Shown here: positions 33,531-43,218 of the stretch, piece after piece
Numbering within the stretch: position 1 is the first letter of the stretch
Layout: each line of letters begins with the position of its first letter
Origin: Nemertoderma westbladi
Taxonomy: Eukaryota > Xenacoelomorpha > Nemertodermatida > Nemertodermatidae
Direction of reading: 5' to 3'
Assembly: GCA_032718475.1 (NCBI GenBank)
Contig: JAUCBJ010008086.1
Coordinates: 43,123 to 107,122, forward strand
Length of the DNA: 64,000 nt
Notes under the pieces: generated by a model
The model's database searches: none
Seen by the model: the letters and a program-made list of their open reading frames with translations, nothing else
Told to the model about the DNA's origin: nothing
Translations under genes and position numbers: made by a program

Positions 33531-34862
33531 ATGATAGATGGGCTAATACGTGTTGGAGGAAGACTCACCAATGCGCCCTTATCCTTTGACACTAAATTCC
33601 CCATACTCATTAGAAATCTTGAAGTACAAATCAAGATGATTGTAGATGTTCACAGCAAACTTTATCATGCTGGTAGAGAACGAGTTCTTAGCGAAATTCG
33701 AACTCGCTATTATTTTGATAAACCCCGTAGAGCTCTGAACCAAGTTCTTAGGAACTGCATACCCTGTAGGAAAGCATTCAGTAGGCCTTTAACACAGCGA
33801 GAGGCAGAATTACCTAGGGAACGAGTAAGCTTCTATGAACCACCTTTTACTAACACTGGTGTAGATTTATTTGGCCCTATTGAAGTATATCGTGCTAGGA
33901 CTATAGTCAAGAGATGGTGTGTCATCTTCGTATGCATGACTTGTAGAGCCATCCATCTCGATATGGTGAACGATCTATCTACCAACAGCTTTGTCTTAAG
34001 TTTACGCCGACAGATCGCTCGCTTCGGGACGAGTAATACCATGAGATCGGATAAGGGAACGAACTTCATTGGTGCCAACAACGAAATACAGGCTTACGTG
34101 AAGGACTGGAACCAAAGACAGGTGGACGATCAGCTAAGGATAACAGCGTCTAGCTGGACCTTCAACGCCGCCGACGCCCCTTGGTGGGGAGGAAGTTGGG
34201 AGAGATTAATTAGAAGTGTCAAGACCGCATTTCACTTTATAGTGCCATGCCGCGCGTATCTCACCGACGAACTTTTGCGGACGTTAATGGAGGAAATAGC
34301 TGCCTATCTCAACGAGAGACCGCTTATGCCAGTCTCATCGAGTCCCGATTCCCTGGAAGCGCTAACACCCGCGCACTTCCTACTGAAGAAACCTGTAGCC
34401 ATGCTCCCACGATCGGAGATTGCCGACGGAGACGAATACTGCCGTCGAACTTGGCAACTTATGCAGTTGCTATCCCGTCGTTTCGCTGACCATTTCGAGA
34501 AACATTATCTGCCCACGCTACAACTTCGAACTAAGTGGTTTGCGCAGCAAGAAAACGTCAGCGCCGGAGATATGGTGCTTATTGTAGATCCAGACCTCCC
34601 ACGTAAACGGTGGCAGACAGGTCGTATCATCGAGACCCACATCTCGGATGATGGTTTAGTACGCTCGGTAGAACTCATCGTCATGCGGCGTAACTTCAAG
34701 AAGCCAGGCATAATCTTTGAGACGCAACAACTCAATCGCCCAGTTGGTCGTTTATGTTTACTGGAAAGAGACAGAGAACTCTCCGGGAACTATGGAAGGC
34801 AAGACACTCTTCCCACGACCACCTCCCTAATTCCTCAAACATCTAGGGACTCCCTAACGTGA
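33531..34862 (+). CDS. BEL/Pao copy 1 integrase
   Basis: 443 codons from the first ATG, but the frame is open further upstream (at least to about 33480: EKSADGLRDRFSST) and carries the usual pre-integrase RVGGRL, so it was probably continuous with pol. The zinc-binding region has HAGRERVLSEIR and NCIPCRK. The catalytic triad appears as GVDLFGPI, RSDKGTNFIGA and GGSWERLIRSVK. A C-terminal BEL-type region follows (WQTGRIIETHISDDG). It inserts element DNA into the genome. The change of frame relative to pol near 33,460-33,500 may be a mutation or a frameshift site. Copy 2 has lost this region, so the two cannot be compared. Confidence 0.92.
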   Translation: MIDGLIRVGGRLTNAPLSFDTKFPILIRNLEVQIKMIVDVHSKLYHAGRERVLSEIRTRYYFDKPRRALNQVLRNCIPCRKAFSRPLTQREAELPRERVSFYEPPFTNTGVDLFGPIEVYRARTIVKRWCVIFVCMTCRAIHLDMVNDLSTNSFVLSLRRQIARFGTSNTMRSDKGTNFIGANNEIQAYVKDWNQRQVDDQLRITASSWTFNAADAPWWGGSWERLIRSVKTAFHFIVPCRAYLTDELLRTLMEEIAAYLNERPLMPVSSSPDSLEALTPAHFLLKKPVAMLPRSEIADGDEYCRRTWQLMQLLSRRFADHFEKHYLPTLQLRTKWFAQQENVSAGDMVLIVDPDLPRKRWQTGRIIETHISDDGLVRSVELIVMRRNFKKPGIIFETQQLNRPVGRLCLLERDRELSGNYGRQDTLPTTTSLIPQTSRDSLT

Positions 34863-36490
34863 TACGTCTGGAGTGGGTGTATGACTATATTATTTTACCT
34901 ATTTTATTATATTTTTATATGCGAACGTTATTATGTACTTTATTATAATCGTTTTTATTCAATTTTATTTAGTAGAATGTTATTTTAGTGATAATTTAGT
35001 AGATTAGTGCAATGTATTAGTGTTTATTACGTACGTAATTACTTATAATATATATTTAGTGCGACGGCGAGAAAATAATTATTTTTCTCTTTCCTTACTG
35101 TCCGTATCATATTGTAAATACGTGACTACAGTAAGATGAAATGTCCGTACTTATTAAAGTACAATAAAGCCACTACTATATTCAAGTATTATTGGTAGGC
35201 AGAGTATTAGGAATGCAAAGTTCAGATCCTCGTGTCTCAGCTAAACCAAGCTCTGGGTAGACCTTGGAAACGACTTGCCTCTTCACACTGACATTGCTTT
35301 GTGCGATATTGCTCTTCTACCTTATATTAAATAATACATATAGTAGCGTGATGTCCCTCTAACAGTAGCGTAAAACGCAAATAAATCTGTTAAACCTTTT
35401 GACCATCTGTAATTCTAGTCGATTAAGATATCGCGGCACCCACGATATACTTGAAAGACAAATTCTAGAATCAGTGGTTAACGTCCCCAGACAAGTTCTA
35501 GAATAAATCGGTGCCCATCTTAAATATTAATTTAATATTTAGTAAAAATCTGTAAAATTCAGGTCCTTTGAAATTTCTAGTCAATTAAGATATCGCAGCA
35601 CTTACCGATACTCTTGAAAGACAATTTTATAGAATTAAGGATCCCATGTCCCCAGACCTGCTCTGGAATCAAATTGTGTCAATTTTAATATTAAATAATA
35701 AAATTCACGGGAATAAATTCAAATTCATATTTTAAATGAATTTCATAAATTGTCATTTTGTACAATTTATAACATTCCCAAAATTCCATTAATTATTAGA
35801 TCATGGGAGCGGAGATTCATCCTATTGAGTGTATTAGAGTGCGAGAATCTCCAACATATAGTCAATAGCCGATAAAATTAATAAAATCATGCATAAAGAG
35901 GATTTTGACAATTAAAGAATTATTATTAAATAGCATCCCAGATCTGTATGCATGAGAATTACCCTAATTCTGCTGCTAGCATTCCATAATGTCACCATAG
36001 CAACACCCACGCTAGAATTAGAAGCAAGTTAAGAGAACAATAGAAAGCTTGTCACATTGCATAGCATAGAGAATACATAGCACACTGTTAGTATCCAAGG
36101 ATACACAGTAATAACGTGACATTCTGGAAGGCACTGACTAATGGACAAATGGCCTGTATGTGTATAATTGGTGACAGTTGTGTGGAATTTGTGCGTTTAT
36201 AGGTGAATGTAACTGCTAAAGTATGTTTACAGTAGCTAGTCGCAATTGTAAAAGTAGCCCAACTCTCCTATAGAAAGAACCTAAGTGGATCCAAGCCTTT
36301 GGGACGGACAGTGGAGTGACTTGTGCCGGTTATCGTTGTCGTGCTGTTGCTACATGTTGGCGTAAACACCGCGACGACGGTACATCGGCGCTGAGAATCC
36401 CACTGTCCAGGGGCAAAGAGAAGTAGGCAGCGACGCCCGCTCGCCTAAAATATAAACTTATTTTGATATTAATAAACTCAGATAGCAGAT
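34863..36490 (+). mobile_element. BEL conserved spacer between integrase and ORF3 (copy 1)
   Basis: A 1.6-kb noncoding stretch is conserved in place and sequence in copy 2 (49543-51201). It contains a tandem duplication of about 150-165 bp (35396-35560 and 35561-35715, both with CTAGTC-ATTAAGATATCGC) and two TTCTAGAA palindromes (35463, 35496). A TATA-like ATATAAACT (about 36448) and a splice-acceptor-like AGATAGCAG lie immediately before the ORF3 start. It may carry a promoter or acceptor for ORF3; that is inference. Confidence 0.6.
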
Positions 36491-39400
36491 ATGACGGAGT
36501 TGATAGAAGATGATCTTGGTATTAGGGAGCGATATACTCTACCTTTACAAGCATTTGTGGATAGCTTAATACGCGGTGAAGCCGATCCAACCATTACGGA
36601 GGACGATGGTCGTTATATCGAACCGCCGATGTCCCAAGAGCAACTTGCGCGTGAATTGGACTATCGAAAATTCACCACTCGCTATACGAATCGTAATGGT
36701 ACGTATATGGACTTCTTAACTACCGGCCATCCTATCGATTTACATGATATGGACGATGTAGATACAGAGAGGGAAATGGTTCTATTTAAATATCATACCC
36801 AGCGGAGTCGTAACGATAAACCGAGAATAGATCACGAAAATTCTATTCGTAATAGACTGGAAAGAGAAAACGTTGAAGAACCGGATAAACGCATCGATTT
36901 CAACGAATACCTAGAATTTTTGAGAGAAACCTATCTCAACATCGCTAGTCAGCAGAACTTAGAGACTCGATATCCTCAAGGTATACATCACGACCCTGTG
37001 GTAGAACTCAAACGGCTCTATTTCACTATGATGTATCTTACCGCCGATCGTCCACTACCTGTTATCCCGGATAGTTTTGAACAAATGGAAGAATACTGCA
37101 AAACTGGAGAACGATCACCCGCGTTTCCTCTACAGGACGTACGTCTTTGGTATTATTGTGACGAATGCCCTAGACCCAACCAACAAACTGAAAGACATAA
37201 ACATCCGCGAAGACGTTGCGCTAAACACAGCTTTACGCGTTACACTTACGGGAGTTTCGAGCGAAACCTGTTCGACGTACCACCTACGATTGCTCGTCTT
37301 AAACGATCACTGAATAAACCCATGATCAGAGTTCCGGAATACTCGGTCAGGCCTCCCCATTCCCTAGTGAGACCTCAAACTCTTGATCCTAACAGTATCA
37401 CTGATCCTCCCGAACTATATTCCCTGTTCAAAGACTTAGTGTTACCCGAACAAATAATCGGTGGTGCTCCGGTAGTGGGTTCGTTAGACATTCGCCCATC
37501 CTACTTAGCCGGATTGGGACGCGGGCAGCTAATATCGCCCTTTGATCCTTACAATCGTCCAGGATTAAACCCGATGCAACCCGCCACGGAAGTCGAGGAG
37601 AGCGTTATAAGAAACGCTTTAGACGCCATTCGACAGAAAATCGGAAAGGGAACACAAGATTGTTTAGAGAAACGTAAATTACAACAACAAGTCCAATCGG
37701 TGAAGGAGTTAGCCTTGCCACAGTTCGATAGAGAAATCCAAAACCTCGAGGAAGATATCAAGCTTGGACGCACGTATTCTCTACAAGAATTTTTAGATGA
37801 ACGCTTACAGAGACAAGCGGAAGAAAATCTAATCGAGGAGAAACACACGAAACTGGAAGAGAGAGAAGAAGCCGCTTTAGCCCAACCTGAAGCTCAAATC
37901 CTCATGACGGACCTCTACTCTAAAACCGTTCGTCATCCCTCGATGATTCCACATTTCGGAGACAAGCTCTTCGCTACGATACAGCCTCAACCGGTTGATA
38001 TCAGTACAGGATCGCAAAATCTTATCGCTGATGCCCCTATGTTACAGCGTCCGCCGATCGAGGCCGCTCGTGTTGACGGTATACTCGTTGAACCTCCGGA
38101 CAATCGAGCGGATCTTGTCCGTCGTATGGTACACGATGTCAACATACGCGCTAGACCTTTACAGAACTCGTTTTATGGGATTAAAGAGCACCCTTATTAC
38201 GTTAATCTGACTCAATATTATATGGTAAAACCAGAAGACCCGACGCATAACTTAAAGTTTCTACCACTAATCAATCCTCTAGACATTGTCGAACTCGAAC
38301 AATTGCAGAAACATCTGGATCAGTTAGTAAAGGTAAACTCATTTAGAAAACCATATAACATTTCTCGAATCGAGAAAGATATAGAACCTCCTTATAATCT
38401 CGATGGATTTATTAAAACTCGATTAGTCCATTGGAATCTAGATGTATTATTTGAAGAAGAGAAAATACAAAGATATGGAAATGTGGAGACGTATACCACT
38501 CGGCACATGAAGTATAGTGATCTCCCTGACGCTAACCAATGCGCCACCTTGTGGCATCCAGTAGGGATGACTCTAGATAACGCCACCAAGGAGTGGAATG
38601 AAACTCTTAATGTTATTGAGATGTATGGAGTTGTCACCTACGACAATGAAGGTAGCGTTCCGGTCGGAGAACTAGGAACTACGCGCATGATCCACATACG
38701 CGGATTAGCTGGTTCTACCCACGTGTTTACTCGAGCGTGTTCCGACGTGATTGATTATTCCTTTGAAACTCTCACCGAAACACAAAAGAATCTCCGACAT
38801 GGACAATTCGAACTCGCGCAGCGTTACGTTATTGACACCGAACGCAAACCGGCCATGGGCATCGATGGATCGATGTTACCCCAACCCGTACTCGAGATGT
38901 TGTTCAACGAAAGAATCCTTAAAATCGGCTCAGCTGTTTATGGAGATCTCCAAAACGACTTTCGGAATATGGAGAACATTCCATACCCTTTCGTTGATAC
39001 TCAGCTGATTGCTCCCTGGGCAGAAGGTCGAGGTTTCTTCCGCACCATGTATGCTAATACGTCTAGCAACATTACAAAGGTGCAACGAACTTCCATCGGA
39101 CATCTTGCCTTTCAGGAATACGGATGGAATTTCAAAGTCGGAAATCCCATTAACTATCAACAAGTATACGGAGATCATTATTCCCGATTATACTTTGATG
39201 GACCATTAACCGCACCTGGCGCCGTGTATAGCTTCATGAGTGTTCCACTCCATCCTTCCTTAGCTATCTACACGATTTTTGAAAACACCGCACTTGCCGG
39301 TTGGCTAGCCGATGTGTGCAGTCGTACTATACGCGCCCATCCGTTAATACTTGGGACCAAACTCGCTAAGCTAGATGAGCATAATAAATTCATCCGCTTC

Positions 39401-40738
39401 GAATGTTTCCGGCGATTTTTAACCCCGTTCCGCAACGTGGATAGCCAATTTAAAGACCGCGCTTTGACCAAGCTCAGCCTAAGAAACTCAGCTGCAGAGA
39501 AGTTGGATAGCGCTGGATTCGCCATTTTCCAAGAGATTTGTATATCGAACTTGCACTCCTCTGTTATACAAAGACCTCGAATCCCCACAGGTTATTCTGT
39601 CGTGGAAATTCAGACAATAGGTCCACCTGAAGAGACAGACACGCCCACCTCAGCTATGCACTTGGAAGACGAGCCAATATGTCTAGAATCTGAGGAGATT
39701 CAGCCTATCGCGCCCCGGAACAGCGACAACGACTACATCATAGAATGGTATCAAGGTCCACAGTGTCTCACTGCGTACGATTATCGACATGCCAACTATG
39801 TTTCTAGGCAACGTTGTCGGTTATGCGCATCGAGAGACCATGATACGCCCATGGACACAAACGTCCGCTGTTCCTATTTCCAAGAACAACCGACTATGGA
39901 AATTTATTGCGCCTATTGCAGACTCAATAACTTGCATATTTTTGCGGTTTGCCCTCAATTTATGACTCAATGTCACCATTGTCAACTAAAGGGACACGCC
40001 AGTTTCGATTGCCCTTTTAATCACGATTTGGAAAGCGTAGATGAAATGATCACACTACGTTACATCAGAGCTTGGGAAGCGAACGCTGATTTACATTGTG
40101 ATTCGCGCCATCGCTATTATCCCGGACGCGCTTACGAAGGAGTTTATGCGTTCCATCCTTATCTATTCGCTTCTGTCGAACAGAAATCACGCATATCGAG
40201 TTACGAACTACTGAAGCGCGTCGGAGAATGTATTTCAACCAAGTTCGTACGTAAATTTCTCAGGAGTGTTAATCCTAGCGACCTTCATTCCTATAACTTA
40301 ATCAATTACATCCGTCAGGATCCGGACTATGGAGACTTATTTGTTAACTCACACCCAGAGTTACAGGAAGTATATCGGCGGCCTTACGAATACCGAGCCC
40401 GCGAACGCGAGTTGGAAAGAACCATTAAACCCCGGAGGTTTCTAACTGCCTATGGTCCACCCACGGCCCTCGTTCAGACCACTCGTAAAGGACCCGTAAG
40501 AGCGGCTGTCTTAAAACGAGCTCTCAAAGCCGTTAGACCCCTCTCCCCCGACGTTGATGTCAATCAACCCGGTACTTCGACTGGCGGATACACCGACCAT
40601 AATCCTACACCCTCTGATGCAATCATATTGCACCTTTCACCCAGGAGTTATAGCCCTCCTTGTAAAGTGGCTCGCCCCAAAGAGAAAAGGACTCTGGCTA
40701 GCTTTAAAAAACTGCGTAAACGCCGTCCGCGCTGTTAG
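36491..40738 (+). CDS. BEL-borne third ORF (ORF3), zinc-knuckle protein of unknown function
   Basis: 1415 codons, starting MTELIEDDLGIRERY; the same start is kept in copy 2. No signal peptide or strongly hydrophobic segment is seen, so it does not look like an envelope glycoprotein. Visible parts: a possible metal site at about 223-250 (CDECPRP...RRRCAKH); a charged, probably coiled-coil stretch (about 372-465); a long globular middle rich in Tyr, Pro and Asn; a cysteine cluster (about 1110-1175) including CAYCRLNNLHIFAVC and a canonical CX2CX4HX4C knuckle, CHHCQLKGHASFDC; and a basic C-terminal tail (KKLRKRRPR). It is probably a nucleic-acid-binding accessory protein. The last codons are foreign: the copy 2 version ends RPRKKD, whereas here TGT TAG comes from an inserted sequence beginning at 40733. 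Confidence 0.85.
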   Translation: MTELIEDDLGIRERYTLPLQAFVDSLIRGEADPTITEDDGRYIEPPMSQEQLARELDYRKFTTRYTNRNGTYMDFLTTGHPIDLHDMDDVDTEREMVLFKYHTQRSRNDKPRIDHENSIRNRLERENVEEPDKRIDFNEYLEFLRETYLNIASQQNLETRYPQGIHHDPVVELKRLYFTMMYLTADRPLPVIPDSFEQMEEYCKTGERSPAFPLQDVRLWYYCDECPRPNQQTERHKHPRRRCAKHSFTRYTYGSFERNLFDVPPTIARLKRSLNKPMIRVPEYSVRPPHSLVRPQTLDPNSITDPPELYSLFKDLVLPEQIIGGAPVVGSLDIRPSYLAGLGRGQLISPFDPYNRPGLNPMQPATEVEESVIRNALDAIRQKIGKGTQDCLEKRKLQQQVQSVKELALPQFDREIQNLEEDIKLGRTYSLQEFLDERLQRQAEENLIEEKHTKLEEREEAALAQPEAQILMTDLYSKTVRHPSMIPHFGDKLFATIQPQPVDISTGSQNLIADAPMLQRPPIEAARVDGILVEPPDNRADLVRRMVHDVNIRARPLQNSFYGIKEHPYYVNLTQYYMVKPEDPTHNLKFLPLINPLDIVELEQLQKHLDQLVKVNSFRKPYNISRIEKDIEPPYNLDGFIKTRLVHWNLDVLFEEEKIQRYGNVETYTTRHMKYSDLPDANQCATLWHPVGMTLDNATKEWNETLNVIEMYGVVTYDNEGSVPVGELGTTRMIHIRGLAGSTHVFTRACSDVIDYSFETLTETQKNLRHGQFELAQRYVIDTERKPAMGIDGSMLPQPVLEMLFNERILKIGSAVYGDLQNDFRNMENIPYPFVDTQLIAPWAEGRGFFRTMYANTSSNITKVQRTSIGHLAFQEYGWNFKVGNPINYQQVYGDHYSRLYFDGPLTAPGAVYSFMSVPLHPSLAIYTIFENTALAGWLADVCSRTIRAHPLILGTKLAKLDEHNKFIRFECFRRFLTPFRNVDSQFKDRALTKLSLRNSAAEKLDSAGFAIFQEICISNLHSSVIQRPRIPTGYSVVEIQTIGPPEETDTPTSAMHLEDEPICLESEEIQPIAPRNSDNDYIIEWYQGPQCLTAYDYRHANYVSRQRCRLCASRDHDTPMDTNVRCSYFQEQPTMEIYCAYCRLNNLHIFAVCPQFMTQCHHCQLKGHASFDCPFNHDLESVDEMITLRYIRAWEANADLHCDSRHRYYPGRAYEGVYAFHPYLFASVEQKSRISSYELLKRVGECISTKFVRKFLRSVNPSDLHSYNLINYIRQDPDYGDLFVNSHPELQEVYRRPYEYRARERELERTIKPRRFLTAYGPPTALVQTTRKGPVRAAVLKRALKAVRPLSPDVDVNQPGTSTGGYTDHNPTPSDAIILHLSPRSYSPPCKVARPKEKRTLASFKKLRKRRPRC

Positions 40739-41974
40739 CTTATCCAATTCCGCTAACACAAACCCATAGAGTGAGCCATAAAGCGATATTGGGAGCACGA
40801 GGTTGATTACCAATCAACCTCGTGTCAGCCCAGTAAACGGGGACAATAGGCCCCAAAGGAGACACACACAATAAGGGTCAGGGGTTACTCCCCTGACAAG
40901 AGAGAGAATAGCTGGGGTGAACGGGAAACACACCAGGGAAGGTGAAGGGGCGAGAAGTGGGATATTAGCCAATGGGGGGACAGCATCGACTAGGTACACT
41001 AATATGGCCAACCGTGCAGTATATTACCTGTTGGTGCTCCCCTATTCAGTCAGTTATCTCAGTCGGTCAGTACAGTCAGGTAGTACGGTGACAGTTAGGA
41101 CCGTCACCGCCGTCATCACATTACCGGTACCAGTGCAGCAGTATTCAGTGCTATCTGCTATTGTACCTATACACTATATGTTATCTCAATTTATATCCTT
41201 AACAACAACGTCAGAACAACAACTCTTTTCATCCACACGGCGGGGACGCGTACTTAACCAATACCGGATAAACCGGGATCCTCTCGGATCCCGTCACAGT
41301 CCTAACTCTAGGCCTGCCGAACTGTAACAGACCAAAGATAAAGATGAGTCGAGAGAAAGGAACGACACCGCCGCGGACCCCGGACGACGATCTAACGATC
41401 CGCGAGGCCACGGCGAGACGATACGAACCCACGACGCCGGTCGATGCTACGCCGACCACGTCGACGCAGGTTGACGCCACGTCGATAACGAGCAATACGG
41501 CGAACCAAGTTGTGGGGGGTCGTCTACCAGGAGAGAGCGAGTCGAGTAGAGGAGACGAGTCGGGAGAAGAAGAGAAAGACGAGTCGACGCGGAGCGAGGG
41601 TCGACATACCGATGTCACCGGCCAGCCACAGGCCGAGGACGACGAACGGTCCACCGGAACGGCGACGGTGGGGCCGTCGGTACGACGTCGGACCCGGAGA
41701 GACAGAGGAGAGGTCGGCGACGAGGACGTCGGGGTTTCTGATCAACTTCGACGGGCCTACAACGCGACCCGGGAACTACTAAAGGAGGCCAAGGAGGGGG
41801 CGAAGATAGACGAGGTGAGACTGAGAAAGCGACTAGGTGAGTCGAACAGATATTTTGATCACCTAGTGTGTTCTGGACAGAGAGAACTAGCAGAGTTGAG
41901 GGCGTGGGGAGTTGCCTTCGAACTGTTTAAACTATGGGAATGTGGGGGTATGGAACCTAGTGTAGTGTACATAG
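40733..41974 (+). mobile_element. Third LTR retroelement, 5' part (putative LTR and leader)
   Basis: At 40733, where copy 1 departs from copy 2, the sequence starts TGTTAGC, an LTR-like beginning inside the ORF3 coding sequence. Perfect or near-perfect hairpins follow: 40798-40822 (11-bp stem), 40877-40897 (8-bp stem) and 41274-41293 (8-bp stem). A CpG-rich ORF comes next. The LTR's right border and a primer-binding site were not found. The element is cut at 41974 by the BEL copy 2 LTR. Confidence 0.5.
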
Positions 41975-41979
41975 TGTAA
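41344..41979 (+). CDS. Truncated gag-like ORF interrupted by BEL copy 2
   Basis: 211 codons starting MSREKGTTPPRTPDDD. The N-terminal two-thirds is low-complexity and rich in Thr, Asp, Glu, Arg and Ser, and its DNA is strikingly CpG-rich. The last third looks helical and folded (DQLRRAYNATRELLKEAKEG, RELAELRAWGVAFELFKLW). The stop codon TAA is made from the first bases of the BEL LTR (LTR starts at 41975), so the original protein was longer. It is most likely the start of the gag of the element at 40733; no diagnostic domain is seen. Confidence 0.5.
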   Translation: MSREKGTTPPRTPDDDLTIREATARRYEPTTPVDATPTTSTQVDATSITSNTANQVVGGRLPGESESSRGDESGEEEKDESTRSEGRHTDVTGQPQAEDDERSTGTATVGPSVRRRTRRDRGEVGDEDVGVSDQLRRAYNATRELLKEAKEGAKIDEVRLRKRLGESNRYFDHLVCSGQRELAELRAWGVAFELFKLWECGGMEPSVVYIV

Positions 41980-43218
41980 AAGCTTTTGTGGGATAACTGA
42001 TTCGTTTGCCTTGTTGGCCAGTTCCCCCCCAGTCGCTAAGAATACTCTCAAAGTGATCTATAGCTAAAAATAGTGCAAGTTACCAGCTTATTGGCTGATT
42101 TGCTGTACGCAGGCATCTGGGCTCTGTTTAATCGGCCAACAAGCCTAGGGAGGTTGCGTCATAGCCTTGTTTTTGTATCTCCCAATAGAATTTGAGTTAG
42201 CCTTGATTTTGACCTATCACAGAGCTACTGAACTGAAATTTTCCTATCTCACTGCTCTTTCTCTGTGTTGAACGGGAGCTTCGTGGAATAAGGGAGTTGG
42301 TATCCTCGTACAGAGCAGTAGTCACGAGTTTTTCAAAGCCACGAAAGAACGGCTTTTTAGTGTTTTGTGCTTTCTGCTTTTTAGCTCAACACTAGTAGGT
42401 TTAATTATAAGGACATATATCCTTTAACTGCAATTTCGTAATCACTGCATACTGCGGTACTGCATACACTGCATACTGTGTAACACTGTGCATACTTTTA
42501 TATTGTTATACTGCTATTTACTGTCAGTTCTTCATAATATGGTTGATGAATTATTATATTTGGAATAACGAGAAATAACCCCGAAAACCCAATATTCTTG
42601 ATATACCGAAGGTAAGAGAGAAAGGTTACCAATAACGATTGTGACTTATGTTAAAGTGGTTTGAAGTGAATCTAATGTTATTTGGTAGACCCTACATGAG
42701 TCAGTCTGTGTTCCTTTTATATGTGATTAAAATCAGTGAAGATTGGCAGATTAGTGTGCAGTATTGTGCAGCATTGCGTATGAGCGAGTCTGTTAAAGAA
42801 GCAATTCCTAAAGAATGCGCCATATATGTGAATTATAATTAAGCCATATCGTTGTGAGTAGTTTAAGTCATAACTCTGTTTCTATAGATAAAGCGCCACG
42901 TCCTAAAGGAACTGTTAATATTCCCGAAGGTGAATAATATTGTCAGAGATTATATAATACTGTCAGTCGAATAATACATTAGGCTTACATAGCAACAAAA
43001 TTAAACCGTCGAACCCAATCTCCCGGGAATATCCAGCGGGTGAATGGTCGCGCACGGATTGGTTTCGACTAGTGTAGTGAATCAAATACTTGTCATAGGC
43101 TAAAAAGCGATTTAATATCTAGAAGACATCTTAATTTGGCGGGTTAAACTGCCAAAGGTCTGAAAGCGCGAACATTAAAGGATATAGCTTCTTTGTTGCA
43201 GTAAGCAATAAAGTTGAA
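41975..43218 (+). mobile_element. BEL/Pao copy 2, 5' LTR (right border approximate)
   Basis: It starts TGTAAAAGC and matches the 3' LTR at 52609 nearly perfectly: the first 365 bp or so are essentially identical, and later segments differ by only a few bases. A segment at about 42341-42856 is absent from the 3' LTR. AATAAA at 43207 is the likely polyadenylation signal. Near-identity of the LTRs indicates recent insertion. Confidence 0.85.

Noticed and set aside
36491-40738. ORF3 as an envelope glycoprotein
   Set aside because: No signal peptide, no transmembrane segment, and zinc knuckles with a basic tail argue against it.
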